From Laetiporus sulphureus 93-53 (Eukaryota; Basidiomycota; Agaricomycetes; Polyporales; Laetiporaceae): a stretch of DNA of 49,964 nucleotides. Shown here one piece after another: positions 1-9,931 of this stretch. Below the pieces are notes generated by a model, which saw only the letters and a program-made list of their open reading frames with translations, ran no database searches and was not told where the DNA came from. Numbering within the stretch: the first letter of the stretch is position 1; each line of letters opens with the position of its first letter. Location of the stretch: the NCBI RefSeq assembly GCF_001632365.1, contig NW_024468511.1, forward strand, positions 1 through 49,964, read 5' to 3'. Position numbers and translations under genes: made by a program.

Positions 1-706
1 CTGGTGCTGCCATGCTCGGTCATATCAACTTTAATTCTTGGAAGGCAGGCACCTCCCGACAAAATGTATCGGTCAGATTCTTGTATTTTCAAAGCAAGCT
101 GGTGCGTGGCTGTTGCATCGCTTTGATTAAACAGACCTAATGATGCATCATGTCTTGACAAATGGCAGGCGAACGCGATCGTCGCTAGGCAGATCGCGAA
201 GCGGTATGCGGATAGGGGAATCATCTCCATCTCCGTTGACCCAGGTAGACTTCGATGCGCACTCCCGTTACCGCTGTCAATGCTACCTCTGCTTCTCATG
301 CCGCAGGGAACACCAAGAGTGATCTTCAACGTTACGCCAGGCAGCGCACCGGGGTCGAAGGGTTGCTCATAAGCATCGTGGTGCGTCTCTTCTTGTCCGC
401 TTCGGGGCACTCCAGCGGGTCGATGTTCATGACGTTCCTGGCGCAATAGTTAAAGCTCCTTCTGCACCCGACACCTTTCGGCGCACTTACACAACTGTGG
501 GCGGGGACGATGCCCGAGGCGATCAATGCCAATGGAGAGGTGCGCATCCTGCTCCTGTTTGCTCGGTGGGATGGAGAGTAGATTATCGATTTATGCAGTT
601 CGCGGTCCCGACCGCACAAGTCGTTAAATGTCGCTCGGAGGTGTACGACGACGAGCTTGGCCGGAAGGTATGGGAGAGGCTCGAGGAGGAGGTGAAGGGG
701 CATTGA
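1..706 (+). CDS. Short-chain dehydrogenase/reductase, 3' part (window-edge partial)
   Basis: NAD(P)-dependent oxidoreductase of the SDR superfamily, retinol-dehydrogenase-like; substrate unknown. Only the C-terminal half lies in the window. Exons read by splice signals and frame: 1-101, 169-244, 307-380, 450-539, 599-706, ending in TGA. The first exon carries the catalytic Tyr and Lys as YFQSK, then ANAIVARQIAKRYADRG and ISISVDPG, the standard segment after the active site. The last exon ends GRKVWERLEEEVKGH. Exon positions, intron phases and even the 90-nt penultimate exon match the complete paralogue at 3782-5254, so the two are tandem duplicates. The Tyr neighbourhood (RFLYFQSK) differs from the paralogue's DLLYAQSK. 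The Rossmann half must lie left of the window, so whether the gene is intact cannot be judged. Confidence 0.85.
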
Positions 707-1295
707 GGCTTGGTGGACTGTCACCATGAGACGCGGAATGAAGGCGATGCCCGGAGACAGGCGTATCGTGTACGATGCTAGGTTCTTCTGGTCTGTTTAT
801 GTTTCTTGCGTCGACTCGAGGCGTGTGTCATGCTATGTGAAGGCATGCGGAATGCCGGGAGCTTTATCTGAGAGATGAGGGCCTGTAGTGCCATGACTAG
901 CATATATCTCCCCGACCACTATTCTGCACCTGATTCATCGGTTTGTGGAGTCGAATGCCGCCAGAATTTGTTCTTCACAAGGAGCTGATGCCGGGATACT
1001 AAGACCATATAAGGATTGAGAGCTTGGACCTAGTAATTGCAAGCCGAGTATCTTTTCGCCTCTTGGTTACGCTATAGGCACTGGCAAACACTGCAACCGC
1101 ATTCTGTAAATATGACGCTTCCATGATATAGGATCTATGTCGCAAGAATTAGTCGGTATAAAGACGAAATCAAATATAGGAGTGTAAGGTTTTGTAGTCA
1201 AAGTTATTACCTTTGTCAACGGGTTTCCCACGGTAGTCAAATAGCTGCGCAAGGTATTAGCGCGCGCTTAGTCGATTGAGAGTCCGCCGCGAGGT
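707..1295. other. Intergenic, no gene seen
   Basis: Downstream flank of the first SDR gene. Short open frames on both strands lack recognisable motifs or splice structure. The right end, from about 1277, holds a bulged hairpin (GAGTCCGCC pairing with GGCGGCTC, positions about 1279-1302) next to the LINE poly(A) junction. Confidence 0.4.
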
Positions 1296-1346
1296 GGCGG
1301 CTCCCGTCTTTTTTTTTTTTTTTGATACTATTTGCAGGGCAACAGC

Positions 1347-1365
1347 GGTCCGCCGGAGGCGGACC
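1347..1365. repeat. Perfect 8-bp hairpin in LINE 3' region
   Basis: GGTCCGCC (1347-1354), loop GGA, GGCGGACC (1358-1365). It sits about 24 nt upstream of the element's poly(A) on the minus strand. 3'-terminal stem-loops of LINE RNAs are commonly recognised by their reverse transcriptase; that this one is so used is inference. Confidence 0.6.
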
Positions 1366-1801
1366 TGACGATGGTGGTAGGTACAAAGAAAGAATAGCGC
1401 TGGACTACCGTATCCAATGGCAGGGGCGGAGAGCGAGGTAGGCGGTGATGGATGAAGAACAGTAAGTAATTAGCAGACCCTGGCGCATTTGAAACATGAA
1501 CACTACCAACTAATCAAATACCCCTCCCTTCGAACGTGGTTCCAGTATAGGCTGCACCCCCGGGTCCCTAATCCCGCGGTGTTTCAGTTCTGCACGAGGC
1601 CAGCTGCACGACTTGAAAGGGTGTCGACAGGTACCCGCTTGGCAAGGTTATCGACAGGCCGAAGAGGCCGGAGAAGGCGTGTGCATGGTGTGGTAAGAAT
1701 TTCGTCTTCCCAAAAAGCTTGCTGGAGTATCGACTGGGGAGGTTGTTCTCACAAAGGGCGGAGATCTGAGGAGAAAAAGGTGAAGAGGGACACGACTACA
1801 G

Positions 1802-3331
1802 CTACATGGCGACATCCGTGTCGCCAGCTGAGCGGACCTGGGTGGAGTCAGAGGGGACGTGGCCAAGGGTTGTGCTTGGGTCCCGGAAAGCGGCCCGCTT
1901 AGGGCAAGTGGCGGCATCGGCGTGGTGGAGCCCACGACAGTTAACGCAGCGCGAATGATCGCAGGGGGCTGAGGCGGCGCGATTCTCCTGCGCGCACGAC
2001 GTGCATCGCGAACGGTGCAGTGATTCCAGATGGCGGCCGGCGCAAACACGGCACCGGGGTGGCTTCGTGCATCCTGCAACGAGATGGCCATATCCCCAGC
2101 ACCTCGTACACTGCCGGAGGCGCGGCTTATCACGCCAGCGCGACGTGGTGACGGGAGTACCGAAGGCGAAGAGGGGGGTCTTGAGGAGGGCGGTGAGGAT
2201 AGAGCCGTCCGGGTCTTCGAAACCGAGGACGACGGACGATCGAGCACCGTCGATTTGCTCAGGTCGACGTGCCCAGCGCGGGGGTTGGGTGATGCGTAGG
2301 CGCGCAAGCGCAGGGTTCTTTATGAGCTCGGTCGACAGAGTCGACGTCGAATGGACATCGCCGCCAGGGGCTGTCCGCGTGCTGACATTGCCGAGAAGGA
2401 TCCTGGACCATTTGACATCCCTGGAGACATGGTGGTCCGGATCAATCTTGAGGGCAGCACGGAGGGTCGGGAGGTGTTCGTCAACGCGGCGGTATGAGGT
2501 GGTAGTGGGAAAAGCCAGGACGATGTTGCCAGAGGAGCTCGGGTAGGCTGCGAGTGCAGTCAGCCCTCCAGCAGTCGGAATTGCAGCCAGTGCTGTATTC
2601 ACATCGCTGACAAGTTGGGCGGGGGGCGTCTGAAGCAGATGTGCCGGCGCGGAGCTAGCAAAGCGAACTATATACCTCAAAGGCTCTGGCGAACTCTTGG
2701 TCTTAGGAGCCTTCGAGGGAGTGGGCAGGTTCGGAGTCATCCCGGGAGGAGCTGGATGAGAGGTGGCGGCTGCCGCCGCGTACGAGCGCTTCTTGGGAAC
2801 GCCACGCACCTGAGGTTTGGGAGGAGGGGGAGCCTTCGCCTGCGACGGGGGGGTCGCATTCGCCATTCGAGTCTCCAGAGCATCGAGTCTGGTGTCGAGG
2901 GCGGAGCGGAGGTCCTGGAGGGCCGCCGTGAGGTCGGGTCCAGATGGAGCGGAGGTGGGTGCGGGCTGATTGGCAGCCGCAGGGGGGGAAGGAGCCCCCT
3001 TCCCTGGAGTGCCACGGCATTGTGCGATTGCTGAGTTGAATCGCTGTTTCAGGAGAAGGTTGGGGACGGGGATGCTTGCCCAGTACTTGTGGCCTGCAAG
3101 TTGCAGGACACGAAGCATGGTCTTGTTCACCGCGAAGACGGCATCGATGGCACTGTCCAGATCATATAACAACTCAGAGGGACCCTGAGACTGCCATGGT
3201 CGGAGAGCCTGGCGTATAGCCAGGGTGAGGTCAGGGGTTGCAGAGGAGATTTCATACAGAGATTCAGAGGGTGCAGGGGAGGATCCCCGGGCGCTAGGCG
3301 ATGCAGTTGGTGGTTGCAGTTCAAGATCCAT
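1802..3331 (-). CDS. LINE ORF1 protein (gag-like, three CCHC-type knuckles)
   Basis: Probable nucleic-acid-binding chaperone of a Tad-like fungal LINE. From the ATG at 3331 (context GCCGCCCATGG) it encodes 509 residues without a stop. An in-frame ATG at 3430 would add 33 residues but lies outside the presumed element, so I prefer 3331. The N-terminal half is Pro/Ala/Ser-rich with a short basic stretch (GVPKKRSYAAAAA, near residue 190). The middle contains a conserved-looking ORF1 core (EPLRYIVRFAS to AFPTTTSYRRVD), and the C-terminal third holds CTRCWGYGHLVAGC (CX2CX4HX4C), a CRVC...H...C knuckle and CVNCRGLHHADAATC. Zinc-knuckle ORF1 proteins are typical of fungal Tad/CRE-type LINEs. The intact frame, unlike every other transposon gene here, suggests a young insertion or selection. 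Confidence 0.8.
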   Translation of the reverse strand: MDLELQPPTASPSARGSSPAPSESLYEISSATPDLTLAIRQALRPWQSQGPSELLYDLDSAIDAVFAVNKTMLRVLQLAGHKYWASIPVPNLLLKQRFNSAIAQCRGTPGKGAPSPPAAANQPAPTSAPSGPDLTAALQDLRSALDTRLDALETRMANATPPSQAKAPPPPKPQVRGVPKKRSYAAAAATSHPAPPGMTPNLPTPSKAPKTKSSPEPLRYIVRFASSAPAHLLQTPPAQLVSDVNTALAAIPTAGGLTALAAYPSSSGNIVLAFPTTTSYRRVDEHLPTLRAALKIDPDHHVSRDVKWSRILLGNVSTRTAPGGDVHSTSTLSTELIKNPALARLRITQPPRWARRPEQIDGARSSVVLGFEDPDGSILTALLKTPLFAFGTPVTTSRWRDKPRLRQCTRCWGYGHLVAGCTKPPRCRVCAGRHLESLHRSRCTSCAQENRAASAPCDHSRCVNCRGLHHADAATCPKRAAFRDPSTTLGHVPSDSTQVRSAGDTDVAM

Positions 3332-3346
3332 GGGCGGCTCCCGTCT

Positions 3347-3781
3347 CCAACGCACGATTATTGAAACCAGGATGTCTGGTGAGGACGCGCAATCCACGAC
3401 AGCAAGCTCTACCCATGTGAAGCTGCTCATTGCCCTGCCTGCCTGCCTGCCAAGGAATTTTGAAGCTTCAACACGACCTAGGATGTCTAGCGCTATTTAG
3501 TCTAAGGCGTGGGTCCCGATGCCGAAGGCCTGCGTACACAGTTCGTCGCCGGAGTGGTCGCCATCAGCCCAATACGACATATTTAAAGTGAGGGCGCGTA
3601 CTTCTCGGGATAGCTACGTTACGTGTGCTTATCTTCTTGCTGTCTTAGTGTCTACGTAGGAAACCAAGGCGTCGTGCTCTGCAGCGCAACGTCCTTATAT
3701 CCGCTTCACATTCTTCATACGCAGTCCCGTTCAACTCCCCAGGATATATCGTTGTATCTTCCTAGCATTCGAGCAACAAGC
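3347..3781 (+). promoter_or_regulatory. Upstream region of the second SDR gene
   Basis: Between the LINE junction and the ATG at 3782. A TATA-like CATATTTAAAG lies near 3578, about 200 bp upstream of the start codon, followed by a CT-rich stretch (about 3625-3780) typical of fungal leader regions. No operator could be identified. Confidence 0.3.
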
Positions 3782-5254
3782 ATGGGATTGCTTTCAGAAG
3801 TGTACTATGCCGCTTTGGTGATTTGGCGTGCCTTCTTCATTCGAGGAGAATTCACAACAGATAAAATGCCTGACCTCACGGGCCGCGTGATGGTAGTTAC
3901 CGGTATGTACGATGCTCTCACCTGACCAGCCTTCAAAATTTCTCATTCGCATGACGACACAGGCGGAAATGCGGGTATTGGTTGGGAGACGATCAAGGCC
4001 CTCCTGGAACATAATGCCAAGGTATATATGGCCTCGCGCAGCAGATCGCGTGCCGAAGCAGCCATTGCGCTCCTCAAGGAGGAGACCGACAAGGAACCGA
4101 TCTTCCTCGAGCTGGATCTGGCCAACTTGAAGTCAGTGCGGAGGGCTGCAGAGGAGCTTTTGAGGTGAGTATCGTCCATCAAATGATAATTGAGCGCATA
4201 TATTGAGATGGTGATGTGCTGAGGGTAGCAAGGAACCAGAGCTGCATGTGTTGTTTAATAGTGCGTGCGTTTGCTCGTATTAAGCATTCATGCGTTGAGC
4301 TGAGGTGCGTGCGTGCGCTGTCGTGACAGTGGGGTCAATATCCCATTCAAGAAACAGCTCACCGCCGACGGGTACGACCTCGATTTTGGTACCAACGTCA
4401 TAGGTACGCTTTTTCATTTTCTCCCACCGCTCTTCATTGACGCTTGCCCGTCCTTCACAGGCCACTTCCTTTTCACCGGAATGCTCATGCCTTCACTCAT
4501 CGCCGGTGCTGAGTCATCTCCTGACCGTCACGCACGAATCATCACGACCTCATCCTCCATCGCGATGCTCGGTCACATCAATTTTGACTCATGGAAGGAG
4601 GGTCCTGCCCGGCAGAGGACCGCGGTCGACTTGCTGTATGCTCAGAGCAAGCTGGTATGTGGCCACAATATTTGCCGCATTCACTGTACGTTTGAGGCTG
4701 AGATGAACGGCAGGCAAACGTGATCGTCGCGAGGCAGATAGCGAGGCGGTATGCTGATAAAGGAATCGTCTCGATTTCCGTCGACCCAGGTAGGCCCCAA
4801 AGATCGGCTTTGTCTCTTAACAGGCAATGCTGATTCTCAATGTCTCCCTCGCAGGAAACATCGTGTCCGACATGCAGCGTTACGACAGAGAGCGAACAGG
4901 GATCTCAGGCGTGCTCACACGCATTGTAGTAAGTCTCTTTTTGGGTTCTATGTTGCGTGTACGGCACGCAATCTATATGAACGTTATCTGCGCGACAGTT
5001 TGCAATCGTCCTCCGTCCGACGCCTTTCGGAGCACTCACGCAGCTATGGGCGGGGACGATGCCCGAGGCAGTTCACGCGAATGGAGAGGTTCGTAGTCGA
5101 TCCGTGCTATTCGACAGAATGATGTTTTGAAAACGACGTCATGTAGTATTTGATTCCGATCGCGCGTACAGCAAGATGTCGCCTGGAGGCATATGATGAC
5201 GAGTTCGGCAGGAAGGTTTGGAAGAGGCTCGAGGAGGAGATAAAAGGGCGTTGA
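3782..5254 (+). CDS. Short-chain dehydrogenase/reductase (retinol-dehydrogenase-like)
   Basis: Complete nine-exon gene, 324 residues: 3782-3902, 3963-4164, 4229-4264, 4330-4403, 4461-4654, 4714-4789, 4855-4928, 4999-5088, 5147-5254. Every intron is GT-AG and 58-70 bp; the lengths add to 975 nt in frame. Residues visible: cofactor loop TGGNAGIG near 40, the NSAG motif, active-site Ser in TTSSS, and catalytic YAQSK, followed by a C-terminal extension to EEEIKGR. All SDR hallmarks are present, so it should be an active NAD(P)H oxidoreductase, probably on a lipid, retinoid-like or carbonyl substrate; specificity cannot be read. An N-terminal hydrophobic stretch (YYAALVIWRAFF) may associate it with membranes. 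The donor of intron 3 was taken at 4265 because it restores NSAG; a GT four bases earlier would shift the frame. It is a tandem paralogue of the partial gene at the left edge. Confidence 0.9.
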
Positions 5255-5602
5255 GGTGCGCATTGAAGAACGGCTCTCAGCGAAGACGTATGTAAGTACT
5301 GCAGTCGTGATCTTATTCTTGCTTGTGTGAATTCGAGGAGGCCACGTGTTCGTGAAGTTGCTCAGAAGATACGCCTACATATCGGCGAGGCGAAAGCCCC
5401 CACAAAACGTTGCGGGACTTCGGACAATTCATTGCACAGATGACAGCGGCTGTTGCGTATTGAGGCACATTGGCCGAGCTCATCTCGCAGATACATCGAG
5501 GTTTGACCGGCCATGTCTTTATCTTGAATCCGTCTCATACAACAGAATGATAAGCGGGACGTCTGACAAACAAGCGCGAACATTGATGACAGCAAGCTAC
5601 CG
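5255..5602. other. Convergent intergenic region
   Basis: 3' flanks of the SDR gene and of the minus-strand gene ending at 5603. Overlapping open frames here are out of phase with either gene and show no motifs. I see no terminator or repeat. Confidence 0.4.
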
Positions 5603-6283
5603 CTACACAGAAAACTCCTCAATGTCATCCAGATCCATAGATCTCCCCCCACTACACTCCGAACCTGCTGTCTCAGGATACTGTTCCACATCAGCCACAC
5701 CCTCGTCCTCAAGATCTGCATCCAACACGAACGGCGGAGACCTGGGCCCCATCCCAACCCTCCGTCTTGGAAGGTCATACGGATTCGTGATCGGCCGATA
5801 GCGGTGCTTGCCGATATCACATCTTCCCGGACGAAGTATCGGAGGTGGGATCGGTCCCGGTGCAGCGCTTACTGCGTCGAGCTTGGCTGCCTCGCCATTG
5901 GAGATGGCGCGGAACTTCAGCACGCCTTTCTCCATCCTATTCCGCAGGTCATCGAAGACGTGTATGCCGCCGCGGATGCCACTCGGGTTCGTAAAGATGA
6001 CGTTTGCGGGCCATCCATCGAGAACAAGCTTGTGCTTGAGCACGATGTCCTTGTAGAAACCCTGGGCGGTCCAGCGCATGTCAGCTCCCGCATACTTGAA
6101 CTCGGGGTTTTCTGTGAGTTTTTCTTTTGAGCGTTGCGGTGAGCGACGGAGTGCGTCATCAGAAAAGGTGGAAGGCGTACGGAGCTCCTGATGGATACGA
6201 GCGCGGAACGCGCCTCTTTTCTTGGCGAGGTGGGACGCATAGCCGTGCTCTGGCTCAAAAGGCTTCCGACGGCCTTGAGTCAT
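5603..6283 (-). CDS. Hypothetical protein with a GWPxNVxFxNPS-type motif
   Basis: Single-exon frame of 226 residues from ATG at 6283. The N-terminus is basic (MTQGRRKPFEPEHGYASHL). The middle contains KHKLVLDGWPANVIFTNPSG and RGGIHVFDDLRNRMEKG, a pattern I associate with basidiomycete proteins of unknown function that contain a 'GWP...F.N.S' segment followed by a short helix. A Pro/Arg-rich stretch (PGPIPPPILRPGR) follows, then an acidic tail (DADLEDEGVADVEQYPE, DLDDIEEFSV). No signal peptide or membrane segment is seen. A nuclear or DNA-associated role is possible from composition only. The length and lack of stops argue that it is real, but no function can be assigned. Confidence 0.6.
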   Translation of the reverse strand: MTQGRRKPFEPEHGYASHLAKKRGAFRARIHQELRTPSTFSDDALRRSPQRSKEKLTENPEFKYAGADMRWTAQGFYKDIVLKHKLVLDGWPANVIFTNPSGIRGGIHVFDDLRNRMEKGVLKFRAISNGEAAKLDAVSAAPGPIPPPILRPGRCDIGKHRYRPITNPYDLPRRRVGMGPRSPPFVLDADLEDEGVADVEQYPETAGSECSGGRSMDLDDIEEFSV

Positions 6284-7093
6284 GATTAGTGCGTTGCGAA
6301 AGAGGGCGGCCTTGTTGCTCGCGACAAGAAACGTGCATCTTTTATCCTCGACGGTCTCATGTACTGTGCGAAGCTAATAGCGTTAACATATTCAGTCGAC
6401 CTTTCGAGATCAATATGCAACGTTCCAGCCTATATAGCCCCCTTCTCGTGTGAGTATCCATCTAGTTGACGCAAGCGTGGTCATTGTTACTCATATCTAG
6501 GATATTCGTCCAGAATGCAGTCGTGGGATTGTTTTGTCGTGCATAGCTTTGCTTTCCTTTGCCGTATTCTGATATTACGGCGAGTTATGATGCCCGGAAG
6601 AGTGCCTGCGAACGTTCCAGTCCGGAAAACGACGACGACGTACTATGTCTGCAACGTCGGTTTGGCAGCAACAATGTGCAAGTGCCGCGAAAAAAAGAGC
6701 AGCGCTTCGGCGACAACTGACGGAGATTAACGCCATGCAGTGATATTGACGAAGCAATCTACCGCATAATGCGCATGTACTAGAAGTTATTGAGTCTTCC
6801 TGGAGTATCGCGAGCGGGCGGGATCGCGGTCTAGCATTTCCAGCGCTTCGCGAAGTGCATCTTTGCAATTATCGAGTACGTTGAGTCATATGAAGGTAGC
6901 GAGAATGCTCTCATATGTGTTCAGAATTTCATCGCCACATAGTCGAGACCCGGCGGGTAGCTCGACAGGCGGAAGGTGTCTCAGGTAGAGGGCGAGCGAT
7001 AGTCGAAGACTCATTCGTGCGCAGAAGTTCTTAGGTCCCGACACGATGCTATAAGCTTGCGTGATCATGCGCATATTCACACACTCTGAGATA
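6284..7093. other. Intergenic, no gene seen
   Basis: Upstream of the 226-residue hypothetical gene and left flank of the LTR element. Open frames are short, overlap on both strands and have no recognisable motifs. Confidence 0.35.
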
Positions 7094-7098
7094 GACCA

Positions 7099-7302
7099 TG
7101 TCGCAATCCGAGTTTTGTGGTTGTGATCGTAGATAAGGTTAGAGTTTAGCTTACATAAGCTACTGGTATATAACTTGCTGTTTCTACTCGGGCAGCTCCT
7201 TACGAGCTTGCCCAGTGGCCGTCAGGCCCAATACAAGCTCTCTTCCCATGCTGTGTTGACCCCGCTGCGTGACAGTGCAATGACCGTACACCGATTTCCA
7301 CA
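7099..7302 (+). repeat. TRIM 5' LTR
   Basis: 204 bp, TG...CA ends. TATATAA at 7167-7173 is a good promoter candidate; the predicted transcript would begin about 30-35 nt downstream, near ACGAGCTTG (7202-7210), the sequence complementary to the primer site. Confidence 0.9.
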
Positions 7303-7311
7303 CAAGCTCGT
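7303..7311 (+). promoter_or_regulatory. Putative self-priming primer-binding site of the TRIM
   Basis: CAAGCTCGT immediately follows the 5' LTR and is the exact reverse complement of ACGAGCTTG at 7202-7210, the predicted 5' end of the element RNA. It has no TGG start typical of tRNA primer sites. This fits the self-priming of the Tf1/sushi group, where the RNA 5' end folds back and is cleaved to make the primer. Confidence 0.6.
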
Positions 7312-8122
7312 CCAGGTGTGCCGCCCGTCACCCTGGCTTGTACGGTCGTTCTCGCTATGTCACTCGTTCTTTGACTGGTCGACTGCTACACCGCTCGCGC
7401 ATTCTCGCGAGCATCGTTCATCGAAGTCCTCGACAACTCTATGGCATCCATTCAATTCCTTATCCTTTCCCCCATGTTTTTCAACTCGAAGACAGACTTT
7501 CGATGTCGTGGGCTGTCTGTTTGACGGCAGTTGTCTTAGTGACAGCGTGGTGGGTTGCTTGCGAGCCTCACAGTTGCAGCTGTGATTGGAGTGCAGTTAT
7601 GCGTGGATGTCCATGGCTGAGCTCTGTGCCAGGACAGAGGCTGGCGGCATCACATTGCCTCATCGTGAGCTGGGCATTTTTCAGAGTGAATGCTGATTTG
7701 GTTGGTGGGATCTGGGAGTGTAGGATGCGAGGTTAGGCCAGAAGTTGTTTGGGAGGGATGGTTTCTTCCAGGGCAGGTCAGTCGCTGTACCATCAAGTTG
7801 CCCTCGCCATAAGCTGCTGTCGTGCGCAGGCATTGTTCATGTTTCGCCATCAGCCGTCATCAAGGTCGTGACACAGGCTTCTTCCATCCCCATTCCGAGG
7901 CACGCGAAGTCCTCTTCGGAGGCATCTCCGTCGCTGGCTGTCAAGTTGCTGCACATCGTTTGTTTGTGCTTTGCTTTGATCTCATGTTGCGCATTTTTAC
8001 TTTTATGACCCCTTTGCTGTGCTCATTCATAGTCTACCCCATTTGAGGGGGTGCTCTTAGTTCTCTGGTATGTCCAGACCTTTCATTCATTATACGCGAT
8101 CTTTCCTATGCTCAAGGGGGTG

Positions 8123-8326
8123 TGTCGCAATCCGAGTTTTGTGGTTGTGACCGTGAATAAGGTTAGAGTTTAGCTTACATAAGCTACTGGTATATAACTT
8201 GCTGTTTCTACTCGGGCAGCTCCTTACGAGCTTGCCCAGTGGCCGTCAGGCCCAATACAAGCTCTTTTCCCATGCTGTGTCGACTCTGCTGCATGACAGT
8301 GCAACGACCGTATACCAATTTCCACA
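8123..8326 (+). repeat. TRIM 3' LTR
   Basis: 204 bp, same termini as the 5' copy. Immediately followed by the GACCA target duplicate. Confidence 0.9.
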
Positions 8327-8331
8327 GACCA

Positions 8332-9197
8332 CGTTCTGCAGCTGGACTCACACCGCAGACACGAAAGCAAAGTTTGCGACCATTCATTTTTGTTACTAAA
8401 TTGTAATTAACTGCCTTTTTTGGGACACAAAGTCCCTAATTAGGGCATAGCATTGGCATAGGTCACACTTTAGAACACATTATCAGAGCATTTGCAATGA
8501 GAATAAATGCCTTCATGTCTGCAGTGTTAAGACAGTAACACATGCATTGCCAATTGCAAATGAGCTTGACTTCTTCCACATCACATCTTCTAACTTCGTG
8601 CATGCTTCAATCAATCAAAGAACAAGCAAATCATTTCTCTTTCCATCACCAATCACTTATCATCGCCTACTAGCTCCCTCTCAACTCTAGCCCTGCGATG
8701 CTTGCACCGGATGAACGAAGACGCAGTCAGAGCCCACTTGTGCATGGTTGCTCGGTGGACGGTCTGTAGGGGATTGCGGCGCAGCCTGTGGTACATTACG
8801 CATGAAGCAGATTGACGTTCATGTGTGCCTCAAGAATGTGAAGGATGCAATTGCAATGCGACCCGATGAAGAGAGCTGGCATATGTTTGTCGCACGTGTG
8901 TAGTCTATTCTTCCTTGTGCCCTGATTCGTGGCAGTAGTGATACGAGCATGTGTTATGAAGCGTACTGTCGCTCATCATCATGTGATCTCCATGAACAAG
9001 CACCTAGAAGAGATGCTCAATCATGATCAGGTGATATCAGTCACTATGTGACTGAGGACAGCTTCTAGGGTTCTCAAGTTCTAACCTCAGGATCTGTGAT
9101 CCAGGACTTTGGTTCCTATTTCATATTTCAGCTATTTCACCTGTGCTAACATTAGCTCACCAATTACCTGGCTCATAGCAGTTATGCTCCAGTGTGT
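8332..9197. other. AT-rich non-coding spacer between LTR elements
   Basis: No frame longer than a few dozen codons and no conserved motif. Before the gypsy insertion this sequence was continuous with 17384 onward, since the two sides join through the TTCAC duplication. It may be decayed older repeat DNA. Confidence 0.35.
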
Positions 9198-9202
9198 TTC
9201 AC

Positions 9203-9913
9203 TGTCACAGCAGCACTGGACAAGAGAGCAAAGAGGGACAGTCACATGGAATGTGCTGCCCTGATCCCCCTGATCCCTAAAATCCCCCTGAACCCTTATG
9301 TGGTGCAAAGAGCCTAGGACTTACTTGTCGATGAAGCAAGTGCAGGGAAGGGTGAGAGATATATGGTGGAGCTGGTAGGCTCAGTAAGGTGCTACAGTGG
9401 TAGACGAGGAGAAACAATCTGAGGTTTCATCCTCTACATGCTGGTCTTATATACACATACAGCGGGCTATCTTACCTAAGCTACCTATCTACAGGTATAA
9501 GCTAATGGCCGTACATGAAACAATGGAATGTCCAGAAGTAGAACAATAAGTGAGAAGATCGATGGTCGCCACAGTAATGTGTGTGAATATCGTGTCTATC
9601 CTGGTTTCCCTTTTGTTCTCCAGTGTGAACATCGTGCCTATCTAGGCTTCTGGCTAAACTAATAGGAAGCGGAAGGCCGATGTGTAACAATAGTCCTTGT
9701 TCCCTTTGTTCTCAAATGGGTGCCTCTATTGTATCCTGGAATAGACAGGTTCGACCGTATCATTCGTGGATCTGGACCATAACATGTGATGTGGACTATC
9801 ACCTGATCTCTACGCGTCACATCTGTGGCTGAGTGGTGTGAGATATTGGTGAAGCACGTGATCTGTGGCATGAGAAAGGTCACATGCAGACTTTGTGGCG
9901 AAAATCTGCGACA
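9203..9913 (-). repeat. Gypsy 3' LTR
   Basis: 711 bp. On the minus strand it begins TGTCGCAGATTTT and ends CTGTGACA. It differs from the 5' LTR by point changes and a few small indels, for example extra bases near 9265. Confidence 0.9.
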
Positions 9914-9926
9914 CTACCCCCCTCTC
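9914..9926 (-). promoter_or_regulatory. Polypurine tract
   Basis: GAGAGGGGGGTAG on the minus strand directly abuts the 3' LTR. It would serve as the RNase-H-resistant primer for plus-strand DNA synthesis. Confidence 0.8.
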
Positions 9927-9931
9927 AAGGC

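Larger units (their letters stand above)
1309..3332 (-). mobile_element. ORF1-only non-LTR (LINE) retrotransposon copy
   Basis: On the minus strand this reads as ORF1 (gag-like, zinc knuckles), about 480 nt of 3' sequence with a perfect 8-bp hairpin, and a 15-A tail (T run at 1309-1323). No endonuclease or reverse transcriptase frame is present, so it is non-autonomous. The 14-bp sequence GGCGGCTCCCGTCT occurs at 1296-1309, directly beyond the poly(A), and at 3333-3346, directly upstream of the ORF1 ATG. That is the arrangement expected of a target-site duplication. An alternative is that this motif is the 5' end of the LINE family and a second truncated copy lies to the left. It separates the two tandem SDR genes. 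Confidence 0.75.
7099..8326 (+). mobile_element. TRIM: short non-autonomous LTR retrotransposon
   Basis: A 1,228-bp element made of two 204-bp LTRs around an 820-bp internal region that shows no gag, protease or RT motifs. The LTRs begin TGTCGCAATCC and end TTTCCACA. A perfect 5-bp target duplication GACCA flanks it (7094-7098 and 8327-8331). A purine tract AAGGGGG (8114-8120) lies 2 nt before the 3' LTR, which sets the sense strand as plus. The two LTRs differ at several positions, so the insertion is not very recent. Size and structure fit terminal-repeat retrotransposons in miniature, which depend on proteins of a related autonomous element. Confidence 0.9.

Noticed and set aside
1279..1365. 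Factor-independent terminator (hairpin plus T run)
   Set aside because: The T run is the reverse complement of a LINE poly(A) tail in a eukaryotic genome; a bacterial-type terminator makes no sense here.
2615..3034. Plus-strand frames of 90-180 codons over 2001-3500
   Set aside because: GC-rich shadow frames of the minus-strand LINE ORF1, which has zinc knuckles and a poly(A) tail on the right side.
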